Shown here piece by piece: positions 44,184-46,746 of a stretch of DNA of 46,746 nucleotides. Position numbers and translations under genes: made by a program. The notes beneath the pieces are model-generated. The model saw nothing but the letters and a program-made list of their open reading frames with translations, searched no databases and was not told the origin of the DNA. The DNA is from Psychromarinibacter sediminicola (GTDB taxonomy: Bacteria > Pseudomonadota > Alphaproteobacteria > Rhodobacterales > Rhodobacteraceae): contig NZ_JARGYC010000038.1 of assembly GCF_029168335.1 (NCBI RefSeq), forward strand, positions 1 through 46,746. The letters are read 5' to 3'. Position 1 is the stretch's first letter. Each line of letters opens with the position of its first letter.

Positions 44184-45692
44184 ATGACACTGACAGGGAA
44201 ACACCTCATCGCCGGCGACTGGGTCATGGGCGACAACACGTTCAAGTCCGACCCCGTCGACGGGAAAGGCAAGGAATATTCCGTGGGCTCCCCGGCCCAT
44301 GTCGAGGCCGCCTGCTCCGCCGCGGAAGAGGCGTTCTGGGAATACGGCTATGCCAGCCGCGAAAAGCGCGCCGAGTTCCTCAACAAGATCGCCGACGAGA
44401 TCGAGGCCCGCGGCGACGAGATCACCGAGATCGGCACCCACGAGACCGGCCTGCCCGAGGCCCGGCTGCAGGGCGAGCGCGGCCGCACCACCGGCCAGCT
44501 GCGCCTGTTCGCCGACCACATCCTGAAGGGCGACTACCTCGACCGTCGCCACGACGAGGCGCTGCCCGACCGGCAGCCGGCGCCGCGCCCCGACCTGAAG
44601 ATGGTGCAGCGCCCGATCGGCCCCGTCGCCGTCTTCGGCGCCTCCAACTTCCCGCTGGCCTTCTCCACCGCCGGCGGCGACACCGCCTCGGCGCTGGCGG
44701 CCGGCTGCCCCGTGGTGGTCAAGGGCCACTCCGCCCATCCCGGCACCGGCGAGATCGTCGCCCAGGCCATCGACGCCGCGATCAAGGCCGTGGGCCTGCA
44801 TCCCGGCGTCTTCTCGCTGATCCAGGGCGGCAAGCGTGACGTGGGCCAGGCGCTGGTGCAGAACGAGTTCATCCGCGCCGTCGGCTTCACCGGCTCGCTC
44901 GGCGGCGGCCGTGCGCTGTTCGACCTCTGCGCCCAGCGCCCCGAGCCGATCCCGTTCTTCGGCGAGCTGGGCTCCGTCAACCCGATGTTCCTACTGCCCG
45001 AGGCCGCCAAGGCCCGCGGCAAGGCCATCGGCGAGGGCTGGGCCGGCTCGCTGACGATGGGCGCCGGCCAGTTCTGCACCAATCCCGGCATCGCCGTGGT
45101 GCAGGAGGGCGCCGAGGGCGACGCCTTCGTGCAGGCCGCGGCCGAGGCGCTGAAGGGCGTGCAGACGCAATGCATGCTGACCGACGGCATCGCCGACGCC
45201 TACCGCTCCGGCAAGTCGCGCTTCGACGATCGCAACGCGGTGGAACCCGTCATGGTCACCGACAGCGACGGCCGCTATGCCAACCCGAACCTCTACCAGA
45301 CCCGCGCCGACGCCTATCTGCAGGACCACGCGCTGGGCGAAGAGGTCTTCGGCCCGCTCGGCCTCGTCGTCCGCGTCAACGGCCCGGACGAGATGGAGAC
45401 GCTGGCGCGCGGCTTCGACGGCCAGCTCACCATGACGCTGCACATGGACGACGGCGACACCGACGTGGCCCAGCGCCTGATGCCGGTGATCGAGCGCAAG
45501 GCCGGCCGCCTGCTGGTCAACGGCTTCCCCACCGGCGTCGAGGTCTGCGATTCCATGGTCCATGGCGGCCCCTATCCGGCCTCGACGAACTTCGGCGCCA
45601 CATCCGTGGGCACGCTGGCGATCCGCCGCTTCCTGCGGCCGGTCTGCTACCAGAACTTCCCCGACGCGCTGCTGCCGGGCGACCTGAAATAA
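44184..45692 (+). CDS. Alpha-ketoglutarate semialdehyde (2,5-dioxovalerate) dehydrogenase
   Basis: A 502-residue aldehyde dehydrogenase that should oxidise 2,5-dioxopentanoate to 2-oxoglutarate, the last step of oxidative pentonate and hexarate degradation. Asn155 ([10 protein letters not shown]), Lys180, the general base Glu261 ([10 protein letters not shown]) and catalytic Cys298 ([11 protein letters not shown]) are all present. The QFCTNPG context is typical of this subfamily. AAAGGA precedes the start at 44184; the frame is open upstream inside the FAH gene. A terminator-like hairpin follows before kdgD. Confidence 0.92.
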   Translation: MTLTGKHLIAGDWVMGDNTFKSDPVDGKGKEYSVGSPAHVEAACSAAEEAFWEYGYASREKRAEFLNKIADEIEARGDEITEIGTHETGLPEARLQGERGRTTGQLRLFADHILKGDYLDRRHDEALPDRQPAPRPDLKMVQRPIGPVAVFGASNFPLAFSTAGGDTASALAAGCPVVVKGHSAHPGTGEIVAQAIDAAIKAVGLHPGVFSLIQGGKRDVGQALVQNEFIRAVGFTGSLGGGRALFDLCAQRPEPIPFFGELGSVNPMFLLPEAAKARGKAIGEGWAGSLTMGAGQFCTNPGIAVVQEGAEGDAFVQAAAEALKGVQTQCMLTDGIADAYRSGKSRFDDRNAVEPVMVTDSDGRYANPNLYQTRADAYLQDHALGEEVFGPLGLVVRVNGPDEMETLARGFDGQLTMTLHMDDGDTDVAQRLMPVIERKAGRLLVNGFPTGVEVCDSMVHGGPYPASTNFGATSVGTLAIRRFLRPVCYQNFPDALLPGDLK

Positions 45693-45700
45693 GCCTTTCC

Positions 45701-45738
45701 CGGCCCGTCCCGTCCGATCGGGGCGGGCCGATTTCTGT
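45701..45738 (+). terminator. Terminator-like hairpin between KGSA dehydrogenase gene and kdgD
   Basis: CGGCCCGTCCCG (45701-45712), loop TCCGAT, CGGGGCGGGCCG (45719-45730), a 12-bp stem with one G-T pair, followed by ATTTCTGT. It may end most transcripts here or act as an attenuator in front of kdgD. Confidence 0.6.
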
Positions 45739-45774
45739 CCGGCCTCCAGACACCACGAACCAAGGGACACCCAA

Positions 45775-46680
45775 ATGCTTTCCCCGTCCGAGCTTCAGGG
45801 CATCATTCGCTCCGGCCTGCTCTCCTTCCCCGTCACCCCCTTCGACGCGGACGACAACTTCAACGCAACCGCCTTCACGGCCCATCTCGAATGGCTCGGC
45901 CAGTACGACGTCTCCGGCCTGATCGTCGCCGGCGGCACGGGCGAGATGTTCTCGCTCACGCCCGCCGAGATCGTCGAGGTGGTGAAGACCGCCAAGGCCG
46001 CCCAGCCCGACGCACCGATCCTCGCCGGCTGCGGCTACGGCACCAAGCTCGCCTGCGAGCTGGCACAGGGGATCGAGGCCGCCGGCGGCGACGGCATCCT
46101 GCTCTTGCCGCATTACCTGATCGGCGCGCCCCAGGACGGCATCGAACAGCACATCCGCACCGTCTGCAAATCCACGAACATGGGCGTCATCGTCTACAAC
46201 CGCGGCTCGTCCGTCTGTTCGGCGGAAACGCTCAAGCGGCTGGCCGACGATTGCCCCAATCTCGTGGGCTTCAAGGACGGCACCGGCGACATCGACACCG
46301 TCAAGCGCATCACCGTCGGGCTGGAGGATCGCCTCGCCTATATCGGCGGCATGCCCACGCACGAGCTCTTCGCCCAGGCCTATCGCGGCGCCGGCGTCGA
46401 TACCTATTCCTCGGCGGTGTTCAACTTCGTCCCCGAAACCGCACTGGAATTCCACAAGGCGTTCCAGGCCGGCGACGACGCCCATTGCGAACAGATGCTG
46501 CGCGACTTCTACTACCCGTTCGCGAAGATCCGCGACCGCAAGACCGGCTACGCCGTTTCGGCCATCAAGGCGGGCGTCAAGCTGCGCGGCTTCGACACCG
46601 GCCCGGTCCGCCCGCCGCTCACCTCGCTCACGGCGGAAGAGTTCGACATGATGGAAGCCCTCATCGCCGACCGCAAATAG
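45775..46680 (+). CDS. kdgD: 5-dehydro-4-deoxyglucarate dehydratase
   Basis: Decarboxylates and dehydrates 5-keto-4-deoxyglucarate to alpha-ketoglutarate semialdehyde (EC 4.2.1.41). The 301-residue DHDPS-family protein matches KdgD by [34 protein letters not shown], Tyr141 in VIVYNRG and the Schiff-base Lys167 in [16 protein letters not shown]. It links the hexarate dehydratases (36416 and possibly 40250) to the aldehyde dehydrogenase just upstream. The start follows AAGGGA. A hairpin follows at the window edge. Confidence 0.9.
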   Translation: MLSPSELQGIIRSGLLSFPVTPFDADDNFNATAFTAHLEWLGQYDVSGLIVAGGTGEMFSLTPAEIVEVVKTAKAAQPDAPILAGCGYGTKLACELAQGIEAAGGDGILLLPHYLIGAPQDGIEQHIRTVCKSTNMGVIVYNRGSSVCSAETLKRLADDCPNLVGFKDGTGDIDTVKRITVGLEDRLAYIGGMPTHELFAQAYRGAGVDTYSSAVFNFVPETALEFHKAFQAGDDAHCEQMLRDFYYPFAKIRDRKTGYAVSAIKAGVKLRGFDTGPVRPPLTSLTAEEFDMMEALIADRK

Positions 46681-46729
46681 GGCGCGCCCCGCCGCTTCTT
46701 CTCGTTGCAAATACGCTCAGGGGGGTCCG

Positions 46730-46746
46730 GGGGGATGAAATCCCCC
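46730..46746 (+). terminator. G/C hairpin at right edge of window
   Basis: GGGGGA (46730-46735), loop TGAAA, TCCCCC (46741-46746), cut by the window end. It is preceded by TTGCAAATACGCTCAGGGGG, which from memory resembles terminator-associated sequence common after genes in Rhodobacteraceae. Confidence 0.5.

Overview
The window is GC-rich bacterial chromosome, almost certainly from the Rhodobacteraceae/Paracoccaceae lineage of Alphaproteobacteria. The evidence is the housekeeping block echA-like, rpsT, dnaA, dnaN, recF, ..., gyrB beside mutM/ubiE/ubiB, the style of the flagellar proteins, and the dense use of TRAP and ABC importers with sugar-acid enzymes. The lineage is inferred from gene order and protein character, not from a database search. 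I see no tRNA, rRNA, CRISPR array, intact insertion sequence or prophage.

Left part (1-9.3 kb). The 3' end of a leucine-rich-repeat gene, asd (aspartate-semialdehyde dehydrogenase), a LacI-type regulator divergent from a GMC oxidoreductase, then a piece of a flagellar cluster: a truncated motB remnant, flgN-like and flgJ-like genes on the minus strand, and fliK and flgD on the plus strand.

Housekeeping core (9.3-22.5 kb). ubiE-ubiB (ubiquinone) run leftward, divergent from mutM (DNA repair). Then come an enoyl-CoA hydratase, rpsT with a strong terminator, dnaA, dnaN, a recF-DUF1697-LysE run joined by ATGA overlaps, a small stress/monooxygenase-like gene, and gyrB with a well-formed promoter and terminator.

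Sugar ABC block (22.5-29.5 kb). A leftward operon (TIM-barrel isomerase, Gfo/Idh/MocA dehydrogenase, ATPase, permease, periplasmic binding protein) is divergent from its likely LacI-family repressor. Two 14-bp LacI-type operators lie between them, bracketing a plausible promoter.

Catabolic block (30.3-46.7 kb). A GntR/FCD regulator is divergent from a 15-kb co-directional array. The array holds a TRAP importer (DctP plus a fused DctQM), a 40-residue single-span membrane protein too short to show up as an ordinary gene, an IlvD/EDD sugar-acid dehydratase, a talarate/galactarate-dehydratase-like enolase-superfamily enzyme, a PhyH oxygenase, a DHDPS-family lyase, two RraA-family proteins flanking a UxaA/GarD-family dehydratase, a SnoaL-like protein, an FAH-family dehydratase, alpha-ketoglutarate semialdehyde dehydrogenase and 5-dehydro-4-deoxyglucarate dehydratase. 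Together they suggest import of pentonates/hexarates, non-phosphorylating dehydration, and exit as 2-oxoglutarate. The role of PhyH, the two RraA proteins, the SnoaL-like protein and the micro-protein is unknown, and this is the most likely place for undescribed biology. A stack of three perfect palindromes centred on CTAG sits inside this array at 40149-40226.
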